Of a DNA stretch of 64,000 bases, positions 37,001 through 44,947 are shown one piece after another; position 1 is the stretch's first letter; every line of letters begins with the position of its first letter. The DNA is from Nectonema munidae (lineage: Eukaryota; Nematomorpha; Nectonematoida; Nectonematidae), in NCBI GenBank assembly GCA_030549495.1, contig JAUIRK010001041.1, positions 1,426,001-1,490,000 on the forward strand, written 5' to 3'. A program made the translations under genes and the position numbers. The notes below the pieces were generated by a model. It made no database searches and was not told the origin of the DNA. It saw only the letters and a list, made by a program, of their open reading frames with translations.

Positions 37001-40000
37001 TTTCTGTAAATTAATACAATTTATTTGTATATAAAAGAATACCTATATACGATATACATATCCATGTATAAGTGTAATAATACGGCTAGAATTATATAAA
37101 TGGTCCTACAAGCACACTTATGCAGATGCCAATTAACCTACTATGCCTGACCTTACTCGATATTAAAACAGCTCTGTACAAATTCTAAACGCAAGTAGCC
37201 ACTTCTAGAAATAGATAAACCGAAATAAACAACAGATAACAAAATTCTCTAGTATTCGGAGATTTTCTCTTACTTTGTTATCTCTACGCTTCCATCTACG
37301 TTTCTAGTGGTGTTAGTTAAAATTTGGTGAAAAAAAGAATTCGCAAATTTATCATTTCAAGCTTTCATTTGTCCGCTTCAATAATATATTTGTGATTTTT
37401 TTGTTGAAAAAACGAATAAGAGAACCATCAAAAGTGGTCTTTATGAACCGTACTGGTTTAGAGGAGGTTGAAAAGTTGAATCATGATTAATTAGGAAGAA
37501 TTGCAACTGATCGTCATAGCCGTGATCGTCAAAGCATCTTTGTATAAATTGACAACTTCATTTTTAGAGTACAATGGAGTGCATTGTAAATCCGCCACTG
37601 CCTGATGAGCCATCTTACGCGTTATTCATGAAAGTAAGCTCTACTTTACTTCATTCGCCTGCCATATAATTAAAGTCGGTTTTCTTTTTTAGGAACGTAA
37701 GTCTGTTTTACAATCTCTTTCAGAAAAAGCACAGATGGTTGCTACCAAGCTTAATCAAATCAAAGGCATAACGTGTAATCCTGTTCAAGGAGCGATGTAT
37801 GCATTCCCACGAATCTCCATTCCACTTAAAGCTGTCGAAGAGGCGAAGGTTTTTTTCCATAAATTCTATCATTACATTTATTTGAGAATACTCGTATCTT
37901 TCTTATTTGCGAAAGGTAATAGAAAAACAGTACAAAGTCTTTTTTCAAAATTTTTCTATGCTATATGTTCGACCACTATGGTTAATAGATCTCTACTACC
38001 AACTTGAGGGGGGGGGTCACGAGTTTCTTGATTTGGAGTAAAATGCTTGAGGAAAAACTTTGGCGAAGAAAATCGATGGAGATGGGTGTAGTATAGGTAT
38101 TATATTCGTATATTAAAGTACTAGTTGTATTGATATTATACTTATATCATAGATAAATGTGTGTAAATTAAAGTTATTTTCTATATATTTTATATATTCT
38201 ACGTCTTTTTTAATGAAGCAACGTCAATTCAGAAACATATTTTAGGGGTGTACCGGAAAAGATCTGGTTTAACGGATAACACAACATTTTCTAGCTAAAA
38301 TTTTATTATCCGAAATTCGACCTTGCTTTAAAATTCACCGCATATTCGGATTATCGGCCGGATAACTAATATTAAATTTGTATTATTTTGAGCAATAATC
38401 CAAAGATATAATTTTTAATAAATCAATGTGTAACTTCATTACAATTATAGAGAAAATGTCTTTCTATTTTTCTAAAAATTATAGAACTTTCAGGTTAAAT
38501 TTTTTTACTCTAGTACTTACCAATTCAAAATACATATCCATCTGTCAAAGGTTAATTAACTTGAAAATAAAAAAATGTGTTATATTTTTTTTCTAAATCA
38601 ATTCATTTTAAATTTTCAGTTTACGGGGGGAGAATTTATATTTTTTTCAGAAAATGACAGGTAAAATATTTAAAATTTGAATAAACCTTGCATCTAGAAA
38701 TTACAAATTGGTTACCTTTTTCAAAGGAAAGTTTCTTTTCCTCTTATATAAAATAAAATTGGATTCGTTGTGTGAAATTAAAGATTTTACAAAATGAAAT
38801 AAAGAAAAGGATAATGATTTCAAAAAAAAAATTTGTTTTTAAATCCTCTCTGTAAATATTTCCAATTTTCAAATTTTTCTATTTTTTGAATGAATAATTT
38901 TTTAATTTATTGTGAAATTTAAATAAACGCAACTACTAGATTTTACCTTTTCTTTAATAATAAAATCGTTAAAGAAACGGATATCTGAATCCGGCTTTTT
39001 TCAGCATCCGTTTGTCCAGCTTTATTGCTACCCGGTACATCCCTACTATGTTTTACAAGTTCAAAGTTTTGATTTGTCTTACATTTTTTGAATAAATTTG
39101 AAATAAAAAATAAAGACTTCTTTTTCTTTGAGAATGTTAATATGAACTGTTGCCGCATGTGTTACCAATTGATCGCTATTCTACACTCACACTTTCTTAT
39201 TGTCTTTCTTTATTTCCAGTTCGTGTAAGCCTTTCCAAATTTATTATAAAGGAATTTTTGTCCAATGAACATATCGCCATTATTACCCGACATTATACTT
39301 GCATTGTAAGCTGAAAATCCAACCATAACTGGACTAATTTTATCAAGTCATTACTGTATTTGTAATTCTGATTGCATCACTACCTTATAAATCAGTGGTT
39401 TTCAAAATGGAGTCCTCGGTGCCCTGGGCGATCGGGAAGCATTTCCATGGGGACGAAGTAGAGGACGCATTTTTCTTGATGGCTTAAAAACTGAAATATG
39501 ACGACTCATACTTAAAATTTGTTTTTATTGCAGGAAGAGGAACATAAGTGTCTTTTGTCTTCTTAACTGTTATCATTAGGGCGATTTTTTTTAATTAAAA
39601 AAATTATTATTTGACTTTATTTTTCACATTTTTGACTTTATTGCTACTTTTTTTAAATTTTGTAGTTCCAAATCCTGAAAATTAAACAAATTCTCGATAA
39701 AACCTTTCTTAAACTTATTTTTTCAAAATTTGACTTTATTGTTAAAGGTTTAACTTAATTTTTTGACTTTTTGGCTATAAAAAGTAGATATCTTTTTAGA
39801 AATTATGTTTATTTTGAACGAACATTTAAACTTGAAAAAACTTTCAGTAAAGACCTAAAATCTTTCCACTGCTACCGAAGTAGACTGACAATTTTGTAAA
39901 ACTAGATAAATTGAAGCGGAAATGTTAGGATTCTTTAATTGTATTATTTTAGTAATATCGTTGTCCTTCATTCTTTTATCTAAATATTCATTGATACAGC

Positions 40001-43000
40001 ATTCGTCTTTTTTTAAATTTAAGGCTTCATATACCTCAAATGCCTTCTTTATAGTAAAGTTTGTGGACAAATTGTCGTCTATTATCTCACAAATACATGC
40101 ATAGCAATCTTTGATATTCATGAGCTGCTCAACTATTGTATCGTTTTTAAGAGCCTTTTTGTTCTGTTCAAAATGAGGCTATTCGTGTCTTCAATGCTTT
40201 GAACAATTTTTTTTACTGTAGGAAGATTTTCGCTATAGTAAATGGCCGCTCTGAGCCATGAAGTCCAACGTGTTACAATAGGGCAAGGAGGAGTGCCAAT
40301 TTCTTTAAACAAAGCTTTTCTTTTTTTTAATTGAAAACGTTGAATAAATCTTTTATTTAACAAAATAGCAGCAATAATATATCGGTCTCTATGACCTTCT
40401 TCAGATATATATATGACATAAAATCGAAATATTATTGCTGGTATTTTGAAAAGATTTACTCAACGTTTTCAATTTATTTTCTTTACAACTTTTATTTATT
40501 TTTGAAGACTCAGCGCCATTTTATCTACATTTTCTTTTTTTATTTTTAACTGTGAGCATTTTCATTGCGCTTATCAATTCATCCACTTCTTTATAAAAAA
40601 ACGCGTACTTTCATGGCACAATTGTGCATGAGATGAGGAAAACAAGTAACATGAAAAAGATTTTCATATTATAGCTTTAATGTTTTTGTTGCTGATATGT
40701 TGTAGCTACCAGCTGCATCAGAAATGAACAATAAAAAAATTTTTCTCTCAACTTGAAAATCTTTCAAAACATCATCTATCAGTTGTAAAACCTTATTGGC
40801 ATTCGCATGCTCTTCAAAAATCTCACACTTCACCAACCAGCTTTTTTGTGGAATCTCCACATCTAACAAAATATTACAAATAATATTTGAAAATATTTCA
40901 GTCTCGTCCAGTATAAGAAAAAGTTTCTTGTCGATAGAAGCGCTTTTATTTCAATGAGTTTTTCTACTGACATTTCTTCCACCATTTTTCTACTCTGACT
41001 TACAGAAGGCAAAGAATGGCCCATTTCATAAAGCAAACTATATATACCTGGGTGATTAAGCTTATGTAGAGGTATATTAGCCTCTAGAAATGACCTCACT
41101 ATTTTTTTCGAAAATTTTTACTTGAACATTGCACAAAGATGTTTATATTTTTGTTTTTTTGCCATCATATCTTTCAAACTTTTATGTTTTTTGAGCTTTT
41201 ATGACTCGACAAAAAAAGTTTGTCAAATTTAACCTTTACGCTGCACAGTTTACAAAACAAATTACCATCAAGATCTACAGCAAACTCATATGGGTACTTT
41301 GCAATATTACTTTTTGTAATTTAATAATTAAATTTAATAATAATTTGAAAAAGAAAAAATTTTGAGTTTAAGGAAAATTTTTTTATTGAAAATAGAATTA
41401 ATTTCAGATTCTGCCTGAAACCGTTATACGTCTATATAAAAATTTTATAAGAAAAGATGATCGCATCTTTTCTTATAAAATTTTTATATTTACTTTTTTA
41501 TATAGACTTGATAACGGTTTCAGGTAGAATCCGAAATTATTTGTATTTTCAATAAAAAAAATTTCCTTAAACTCAAAATTTTTTCTTTTTCAAATTATTA
41601 TTTATGACATGGAAAACCCAACATCCCATATTTTTATATAAATTTAATAATCTAAAATAAAGCAGAAAATAATAAAATAACGTAAAAACATATTTTTTCA
41701 AAATGAAAACAAAAAGTTCTTGCTAATAGATTAAATGAAGAGGGCACAAAAGTTATGCTGGATTGATAAAGTTGAAAAAATTTATCAATAAAATCTCTGA
41801 CATTGTTTTTTTTAAATATTTCTCATGATTAATAGTCAAAATATGAATTTTAGAAAAAAATTTGACTCAAAATTTTTTTTTTGAATTTATTGACCTATAA
41901 AACTCACATTTGAATTTTTTACTGGTTCGTTATGAAGATCTTATCCAATTTCTTAAACGTCAAAAATAGAAAAAAATTTTTTTTTGACTTTTAACTGTCC
42001 TAGTTATCATCCATTTTTAAAAGTTCGGCAAGTGAAGCACTCGAGTTCAGTAAATAAGACGATTGACTATTTTAAACGTCAACTGAACGATTGCACAAAT
42101 CCAGGTTTGATAACATAGGAATGTTTTTGCAAAATATTAAGTGTGGTTTCAATGCCTTCTATAAAGTTTCAAAAAATATCTCTTGTCAAAAAGTACCACA
42201 CCATAGGAGAACAGTTGATATTATCTTGCCACAAAGATATCATATTGAATGTGCTAAAAAGTTCTGAACTTGTAACGTTGAAGCATATCTTCCTGTCAAC
42301 CATACCGTTAGAAGGCTAGAGATGTCTGATGACCTGATATCAGAGATGGTTTTATTGATTCCGAATTCGATTTTTAACTTTTTTCAGATAAAAAACCATG
42401 TCCTAGCAATTTATTGTTGTTCAAGTTATTAGACTCTGATTTTAAGCAAAAATCTCGAGATGTAATTGGTACTCAGTGCGCAATTTTTGGAAGAAGATTT
42501 GCTACAAACCTTAAATTTATTTATATAAATAAGCAATTCCATTCCCTAAGTTATATGCTATAAATTACATGAAAATAAATTTTTTTGCACCATTAACAAA
42601 AATTTTAAGGAAATTGTAGAAACATTGTCGACTATTCCAAGCAATCTTGATAATAAAAAAATAAAATATTAAATAAAACAAATATTTAAGAATAAAGATA
42701 CATTAATTACATTACATTAATTTAACTCTTTAAGTTACAGTCAGCCCCATCCCCCGACTTTGAGTTCAGGAAGGGTGGGGGCAAAACTGACCTTATTTTT
42801 TATATTTTTTCTTAGTTTATATATTTTTTCGAGAGTTTCCGGGAGGCAAAATAAATCCTACTGGAGGATCCTTAACGGTTGTTTTTGAAGCGCTTAGATT
42901 CCTACAAAAATTTGCTTTGACTTGATTTCCTTGTATATATCATAACTTTGAAACTACTTAAGAAACAAGGAGTAGCTCCAGATTTTATGTTTGCAATGAA

Positions 43001-43166
43001 GTTACTTGAAGAAACTGGAGTTTGTATTGTTCCGGGCAGTGGCTTTGGGCAAAAAGAGGGAACTTATCATTTCAGAGTGACAATTCTGCCTTCGAAAGAG
43101 CAAATGCTGGACTTGTTATCCCGACTTTCAGAATTCTATCAATCTTTCATCAAGAAATACGAATAA
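12921..43166 (+). CDS. GPT: Alanine aminotransferase, 3' part of gene (eight exons)
   Basis: This gene encodes the C-terminal two-thirds of alanine aminotransferase, the pyridoxal-phosphate enzyme that interconverts alanine plus 2-oxoglutarate with pyruvate plus glutamate. Exons: 12921-13037, 32001-32130, 32925-33004, 34455-34588, 35802-35910, 37568-37633, 37693-37848 and 42963-43166. All junctions are GT-AG and the phases fit throughout, giving 331 residues. Diagnostic motifs appear in order: [53 protein letters not shown] (with the PLP-binding Lys), [12 protein letters not shown], and [19 protein letters not shown] (with the substrate-binding Arg). Animal enzymes are about 500 residues, so roughly 165 N-terminal residues lie upstream of the window or in exons I could not find. 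No inactivating change is seen. Confidence 0.96.
13077..13440 (+). pseudogene. LINE reverse transcriptase fragment
   Basis: A plus-strand frame shows core reverse transcriptase motifs: [28 protein letters not shown] and [14 protein letters not shown], the last being the GVPQGSxLGPLLF block. The YxDD catalytic block that should follow is frame-shifted (FLQMTSS in place of FADD). It lies just inside the large GPT intron, 40 bases after the donor. A dead fragment without visible ends. Confidence 0.8.
13441..14324. other. Intronic AT-rich sequence with a 51-bp tandem duplication
   Basis: Apart from the tandem repeat at 13720-13816 and a G10 run just before it, I see nothing recognisable. Confidence 0.4.
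13720..13816. repeat. Tandem duplication, period 51 bp
   Basis: The 46-base word starting GAGAAGAAATATAAAGC and ending GGGAAGGGTGTC occurs at 13720-13765 and again at 13771-13816, separated by TACAT. The two copies appear identical. Confidence 0.9.
14325..14985 (-). mobile_element. hAT element remnant with decayed ends
   Basis: Two minus-strand pieces belong to a hAT transposase. 14710-14910 includes [18 protein letters not shown], the region before the C-terminal domain. Near 14400-14520, [20 protein letters not shown] is the dimerisation domain. Both flanks carry GGATATCC/GGATATTCG-like words (GCGGATGCGGATATCC at 14323-14338; its counterpart near 14940-14975), which may be degenerate TIRs. 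Stops and a large internal deletion make it non-functional. I did not identify a TSD. Confidence 0.65.
14986..15502 (-). other. Left flank of the tandem array; possible MULE C-terminal frame
   Basis: A minus-strand open stretch near 15300-15500 reads [16 protein letters not shown], then [15 protein letters not shown], before a stop. It sits where the rest of the MULE transposase gene should continue beyond the array breakpoint at 15503. It is therefore a candidate for the lost C-terminal part, but I cannot match it to a family. Confidence 0.35.
15775..16793 (-). pseudogene. MULE transposase, unit 1 (broken)
   Basis: The Mutator-like transposase gene of unit 1, on the minus strand. The N-terminal part has [13 protein letters not shown]. 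The catalytic region has [15 protein letters not shown] in a disrupted frame, then [19 protein letters not shown] and VVSDEEKAH. The DRTF aspartate and the SDEEKA aspartate are the first two residues of the DDE triad in MULEs. The gene ends just after SDEEKAH, so the catalytic Glu and the C-terminus are missing. Unit 1 has a stop after ENY (shared with unit 3) and a private TAG after TQS. It is a non-functional copy. Confidence 0.8.
17028..17630 (-). CDS. OTU-like domain frame, unit 1
   Basis: A 200-codon frame from an ATG at 17630. It contains [17 protein letters not shown], which matches the OTU cysteine-protease signature DGNCLF except that the catalytic Cys is Tyr. After a one-base frame change, the sequence continues [18 protein letters not shown], where NHF fits the OTU catalytic His region. 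It precedes the transposase on the same strand. OTU domains are known as accessory modules in some MULE lineages. Whether the changed residue means lost protease activity or a binding role is inference. Confidence 0.7.
   Translation of the reverse strand: MERCCNILLNLNAYLNTLNKEKDFDAKIVSLKKYIHNHKNILTLPLPTFKPNIYLTSLDFNSKHILDTFNMDTKYIPLTTKGDGNYLFNSISIFFHDNKNYSIIYRVLTAFEFVENYEKYRNEEYIKVCSLEVEFMVGLMFSLYSALSSVLKKPIRLVYPPYNSIDDVAHLILNTMSLPIEFNSKKISSFNNINYLIYIY
17775..18883 (-). mobile_element. LINE 3' fragment, unit 1
   Basis: A reverse transcriptase fragment on the minus strand, with [16 protein letters not shown] near 18780, and downstream pieces of the C-terminal region ([16 protein letters not shown] and AFRKN). 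This copy has lost single bases in several places relative to the other units. Its 3' end abuts the word AAACGAAAAGATAGAAA (17758-17774), one side of the LINE TSD. Confidence 0.85.
18884..19064 (-). mobile_element. Truncated hAT end, unit 1
   Basis: This begins TAGGGCAGATAAAAATTGACC, the TIR of the hAT found complete at 29607-31030, and stops at the array junction after the last hAT codons (complement encodes FMFYYNSSK). The flanking TTCATGAC at 18876-18883 is the retained half of that hAT's TSD. Confidence 0.9.
19337..20355 (-). pseudogene. MULE transposase, unit 2
   Basis: The longest uninterrupted version: a 292-codon frame (19477-20355) from [16 protein letters not shown] to [15 protein letters not shown], then [11 protein letters not shown] and a stop. 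One base shift then leads into the next frame, [19 protein letters not shown] and VVSDEEKAH (19337-19540). The same shift is present in all four units, so it predates the duplications. The type B units lack the internal stop seen in units 1 and 3. It still ends before the third catalytic residue. Confidence 0.8.
20597..21199 (-). CDS. OTU-like domain frame, unit 2
   Basis: 200 codons, differing from unit 1 at a handful of residues (for example NENYS for NKNYS, PPCNS for PPYNS). GDGNYLF again has Tyr where OTU proteases have Cys. Confidence 0.7.
   Translation of the reverse strand: MERCCNILLNLNAYLNTLNKEKDFDAKIVSLKKYIHNHKNILTLPLPTFKPNIYLTSLDFNSKHILDTFNMDTKYIPLTTKGDGNYLFNSISIFFHDNENYSIIYRVLTAFEFVENYEKYRNEEYIKVCSLEVEFMVGLMFSLYSALSSVLKKPIRLVYPPCNSIDDGAHLILNTMSLPLEFNSKKMSSFNNINYLIYIY
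21344..22457 (-). mobile_element. LINE 3' fragment, unit 2
   Basis: Same LINE insertion as in unit 1. Frames include [20 protein letters not shown], and [20 protein letters not shown] at the C-terminal end. [11 protein letters not shown] block lies near 22160. The stop is followed by an AATAAAGTATTCC polyadenylation-like signal and the insertion-site word at 21327-21343. Confidence 0.88.
22458..22640 (-). mobile_element. Truncated hAT end, unit 2
   Basis: 183 bases of the hAT end, cut at the array junction, with the half duplication TTCATGAC at 22450-22457. Confidence 0.9.
22913..23931 (-). pseudogene. MULE transposase, unit 3 (broken)
   Basis: Two frames, 23614-23931 and 23053-23592, are separated by a TAA after ENY that unit 1 also has. 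The second frame contains [13 protein letters not shown]. The final segment with VVSDEEKAH is at 22913-23116 in the shifted frame. Confidence 0.8.
24173..24774 (-). pseudogene. OTU-like domain, unit 3 (frameshift and stop)
   Basis: The counterpart of the 200-codon frame, but with a one-base loss near 24700 and a TAA near 24613, both private to this unit. The remaining 146 codons (24173-24613) keep GDGNYLF and the C-terminal part. Confidence 0.75.
24919..26030 (-). mobile_element. LINE 3' fragment, unit 3
   Basis: This copy keeps a 125-codon C-terminal frame (24959-25336) starting [19 protein letters not shown] and containing [11 protein letters not shown] and [18 protein letters not shown], the typical C-terminal domain of CR1/Jockey-like LINEs. 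The insertion-site word is at 24902-24918. Confidence 0.88.
26031..26213 (-). mobile_element. Truncated hAT end, unit 3
   Basis: 183 bases of the hAT end with the half duplication TTCATGAC at 26023-26030, cut at the same junction as in units 1 and 2. Confidence 0.9.
26486..27504 (-). pseudogene. MULE transposase, unit 4
   Basis: A 292-codon frame at 26626-27504, nearly the same as in unit 2 (for example NIYVRT for NMYVRT, APHNSE for APRNSE), followed by the shared one-base shift into the SDEEKAH segment. Confidence 0.8.
27746..28348 (-). CDS. OTU-like domain frame, unit 4
   Basis: 200 codons, with FNPKK in place of FNSKK as the main difference from unit 2. The catalytic Cys position is Tyr. 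Confidence 0.7.
   Translation of the reverse strand: MERCCNILLNLNAYLNTLNKEKDFDAKIVSLKKYIHNHKNILTLPLPTFKPNIYLTSLDFNSKHILDTFNMDTKYIPLTTKGDGNYLFNSISIFFHDNENYSIIYRVLTAFEFVENYEKYRNEEYIKVCSLEVEFMVGLMFSLYSALSSVLKKPIRLVYPPCNSIDDGAHLILNTMSLPLEFNPKKMSSFNNINYLIYIY
28476..28492. repeat. LINE TSD, left copy
   Basis: AAACGAAAAGATAGAAA, repeated exactly at 31195-31211 on the other side of the LINE with its nested hAT. Confidence 0.85.
29761..29943 (-). pseudogene. hAT dimerisation-domain end (CGGBP1-like)
   Basis: The frame reads [35 protein letters not shown] and FMFYYNSSK, then stops. This is the C-terminal end of the transposase; its last nine codons are repeated at every array junction. Confidence 0.85.
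30117..30467 (-). pseudogene. hAT catalytic-region fragment (CGGBP1-like)
   Basis: The frame contains [14 protein letters not shown] with the catalytic Asp, and [20 protein letters not shown]. The tail after IGSPPTP shifts out of the expected ITRW motif. Confidence 0.8.
31195..31211. repeat. LINE TSD, right copy
   Basis: AAACGAAAAGATAGAAA, identical to 28476-28492. Confidence 0.85.
31426..31551. mobile_element. TTAA-flanked MITE, copy 3
   Basis: Ends TTAACCCGTTAACG and, in complement, the same TTAACCCGTTAACG. The inverted ends are therefore near perfect. Internal CAGACGAT words as in the other copies. It lies in the large GPT intron. Confidence 0.88.
32001..32130 (+). CDS. GPT: GPT exon
   Basis: Acceptor AATTCGTAG, donor GTAATGCT. 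It codes [14 protein letters not shown] through INPGNPTG, including the PLP-contacting Asn of NPGNPTG. Ends in phase 1. Confidence 0.96.
32131..32924. other. GPT intron, no other feature seen
   Basis: A 794-bp GT-AG intron of AT-rich sequence with no coding piece recognised. Confidence 0.6.
32925..33004 (+). CDS. GPT: GPT exon
   Basis: Acceptor TTTTCTATAG, donor GTAACTTT. It codes [15 protein letters not shown] through LLSDE, whose Asp binds the PLP ring nitrogen in this fold. Confidence 0.96.
33005..34454. other. GPT intron, no other feature seen
   Basis: 1450 bp, AT-rich; nothing else recognised. Confidence 0.6.
34455..34588 (+). CDS. GPT: GPT exon with PLP lysine
   Basis: Acceptor CTTTTTCAG, donor GTATGAAT. 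It codes [11 protein letters not shown] through [11 protein letters not shown]. The Lys of SKGYMGE is the Schiff-base lysine. Ends in phase 2. Confidence 0.96.
35603..35739. mobile_element. TTAA-flanked MITE, copy 4
   Basis: TTAA at both ends. Most of the interior (GTAAAGCAGAAGATTTG, GCAGACGATTTTAT) is nearly identical to copy 3 at 31426-31551. It sits inside a GPT intron 62 bases before the exon at 35802. Confidence 0.88.
35802..35910 (+). CDS. GPT: GPT exon
   Basis: Acceptor CCTGATATAG, donor GTATTTTT. It codes [17 protein letters not shown] through CPSTVGQ. Confidence 0.96.
36066..36203. mobile_element. TTAA-flanked MITE, copy 5
   Basis: Ends TTAACCCAATAAG and, in complement, TTAACCCATTAAG. 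The interior reads as the inverse of copy 2 (GCAGACGATTTATATTC). In a GPT intron. Confidence 0.82.
37568..37633 (+). CDS. GPT: GPT exon
   Basis: Acceptor ATTTTTAG, donor GTAAGCTC. It codes 22 residues, [19 protein letters not shown] and FMK. A 59-bp intron separates it from the next exon. Confidence 0.95.
37693..37848 (+). CDS. GPT: GPT exon
   Basis: Acceptor CTTTTTTAG, donor GTTTTTTT. It codes [15 protein letters not shown] through [11 protein letters not shown], including [13 protein letters not shown]. 52 residues in phase 0. Confidence 0.95.
37849..39576. other. GPT last intron, part before the hAT
   Basis: AT-rich intron sequence. 38230-39060 has CCGGAT/ATCCGG words at both sides (TACCGGAAAAGATC near 38254; CCGGTACATCC near 39031) that may be decayed ends of another short element. 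No coding sequence recognised. Confidence 0.4.
39855..40121 (-). pseudogene. hAT transposase C-terminal fragment
   Basis: 88 codons, [13 protein letters not shown] through [19 protein letters not shown], ending at the VERF motif that starts the dimerisation domain. Confidence 0.8.
40133..40363 (-). pseudogene. hAT transposase fragment with TRW motif
   Basis: Contains [20 protein letters not shown] and [13 protein letters not shown], the conserved TRWxxW block. Its upstream end runs into the inverted repeat at 40331-40475. Confidence 0.8.
40331..40475. repeat. Inverted repeat inserted in the hAT coding region
   Basis: The left arm TTGAAAACGTTGAATAAATC (40331-40350) and its continuation are matched by the inverted right arm ending near 40475 (GATTTACTCAACGTTTTCAA). 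A loop of about 45 bases with ATATATAT separates them. Confidence 0.75.
40669..41099 (-). pseudogene. hAT transposase N-terminal and catalytic fragments
   Basis: Two overlapping frames. 40863-41099 has [20 protein letters not shown] and the [11 protein letters not shown] region. 40669-40869 has [17 protein letters not shown] and [10 protein letters not shown] with the second catalytic Asp. Confidence 0.8.
41337..41602. repeat. Large palindrome, arms about 125 bp
   Basis: The left arm (from AATAATTTGAAAAAG at 41337) is matched by the inverted right arm ending CTTTTTCAAATTATT at 41602. The centre is near 41462 (AAAAGATGATCGCATCTTTT) with almost no loop. Arms differ by a few bases and one small insertion. 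Such a hairpin is probably a foldback insertion or an inverted duplication. Confidence 0.9.
42011..42962. other. GPT last intron, part after the hAT
   Basis: AT-rich. The stretch 42011-42540 has long minus- and plus-strand pieces that look formerly coding but match nothing I can name. The acceptor for the last exon is CTACTTAAG at 42954-42962. Confidence 0.4.
42963..43166 (+). CDS. GPT: GPT terminal exon
   Basis: Codes [20 protein letters not shown] through SFIKKYE and a TAA stop. [19 protein letters not shown] carries the Arg that binds the substrate carboxylate. 67 residues. Confidence 0.96.
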   Translation, partial: KQGVAPDFMFAMKLLEETGVCIVPGSGFGQKEGTYHFRVTILPSKEQMLDLLSRLSEFYQSFIKKYE

Positions 43167-44896
43167 TAGCATTCTTACTTTTTTTATGTTTTGTATTTTA
43201 TATATATTCTTTTAGGTGGATAATATTAAGTGATCTCTTTTATACGATATTCACAAAGCCGTGTCTAATATCTATTTGTATAACTTATGTTGAATTAATT
43301 CTGGAATACTATTTCATCTTTTTGTTGATGGGATAAATTCGCAACAGTCATTTCTTCCGCTCAATCAATGTTATGTTCTTCCTGAGTATTCATCTAATCA
43401 TTATTGTTTGTTAGTTCCATATTTATTACTGAATATTTTTGTTAAGCATATTTATACATTATTTTTTGTTATCTATCGTTGAAAGTTTACCTATATCATT
43501 TAAAAACGTGAAATTCCTTCTTTTCATACCATGAATAAAAAATGACTCCTTCTTGAAAATGATTAACCTGGAAAATTATGACTTAAATGTTTTTTATCTG
43601 ACACAGAAAAAATTAATTCCTATACTGTTCAATTCATCTCTTTCTATGGTACCTAGACAAATTAAACTTTTTTTGATTCGACCTATTTTTTAATTTAGAC
43701 TTGATTCTTCTTTCTTTTTGCTAAGACCTGAGGCATCGATATTTTGATTTCAGTTATGAAATGGGTAGGAATCAGAATTATTTTACGTAAAGGCACTATT
43801 GTAATTTTTATCTCAAGTCAACATCATCAAGCAACTCTCAAACCTAATACAACCAATAAAGATATAATTCAACCTGTGTTACTTCCAGGCATATGGGTTT
43901 TTTTTAACACTTTTTTTCAAATATCAAAGGTCTAAAGCACCATTCCAAAAATTCTACATAAAATTTCAAAACACTTAACTTTGAAATTACAGTTTTATTT
44001 CATGAAAACTATATGATTGGTTGAAATATTTATGTAATATAAATAATACTACTAATGTTAATATCACGATTTTTTGGAAATTTTTACTTATTTGATTTGC
44101 AGAAAAACTTTAATTCTTTTTCAATATTTCTTTTTCATGATATATAAAATCATCTGAAAGCTTATCGCTTGCTACATACGCTAGAATAATTTTTTTTGCA
44201 AATTTTTTTTAATTTTTTTGATAACTGGACTTTACTTCGAAAAATTTGGTCTAAATTTTAGTAAAAAAAAATGGGGACCACTTTTTCAGAATAGCATAAT
44301 GTGAAGATTTTAAGAAAATTTTTGCCTGAAAATGGTATCTTTGAAAGGCTATACTCTAACATTTAGATGTTACAACCGCCCCAACATAAAACACATGCGC
44401 AACACATTTAAATAATCACTATTTAAAGGAAAAATTATCGATAAACTAACAATTATATAAGTGTATATATATACACTACATTTCCATAAAATCTTATAAA
44501 TAATAAAATTATAACATTTTTAATTAGATAGTATAAGAGTTTGTTTGACCGATAGTTTTTTTAATTTGTTATTTATTTTTAAACCTCTAATATAAATGAA
44601 TGTATTATATTTTAATACTAAAAATAAGTAGTAATATTACTATAGTAAAGATCATTTTTACAATATGCAGTCAAACCTGTGTTAGCGGCCACCTGCCTAT
44701 AACGGTCACCTGCGCATAGTTAAATAAAAAATAAATAAAGATACCTTAGCAGTCATCTTTTAAGATGAAACTTTAAATCTGCTGTTTCACCTCGTTAAAA
44801 GTAAATTTACTATCAAGAATAGTTGACCTAGCCTAAGATTTTTATTATTAAGAATGGGAAAGCAATGCATTTATTGTAACGCCTTTTTATTTTCAG
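43167..44896. other. Region after GPT, no firm gene
   Basis: GPT 3' untranslated sequence and intergenic AT-rich DNA. No convincing coding piece. Confidence 0.4.
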
Positions 44897-44947
44897 TGTA
44901 CAGACAAAGGCTTCCTGTCATATTAGATGAGACATTTTTATCAGCAG
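44897..44947 (+). CDS. Possible isolated exon
   Basis: A 51-bp stretch with a strong acceptor (TTTATTTTCAG) and donor (GTGAGATT). Only one reading frame is open through it; it reads YRQRLPVILDETFLSA. I cannot connect it to a gene. It may be a chance match. Confidence 0.25.

Larger units (their letters stand above)
39577..42002 (-). mobile_element. CGGBP1-like hAT element, 2426 bp
   Basis: Bounded by the perfect 8-bp duplication GTTATCAT (39569-39576 and 42003-42010), with ends TAGGGCGATT and, in complement, TAGGACAGTT. Minus-strand transposase pieces run in order. Near 41230-41290 is [10 protein letters not shown], a BED-type zinc finger. Near 41000-41095 is [20 protein letters not shown]. 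Near 40690-40740 is [13 protein letters not shown]. Near 40240-40320 is [20 protein letters not shown]. Near 39860-39930 is [16 protein letters not shown]. It is an older, fuller copy of the family at 29607-31030, broken by frameshifts and by an inverted-repeat insertion. Confidence 0.93.

Noticed and set aside
43744-43935. 63-codon plus-strand frame after an acceptor-like TTTTGATTTCAG
   Set aside because: The translation looks random after 15 residues and there is no donor or partner exon.
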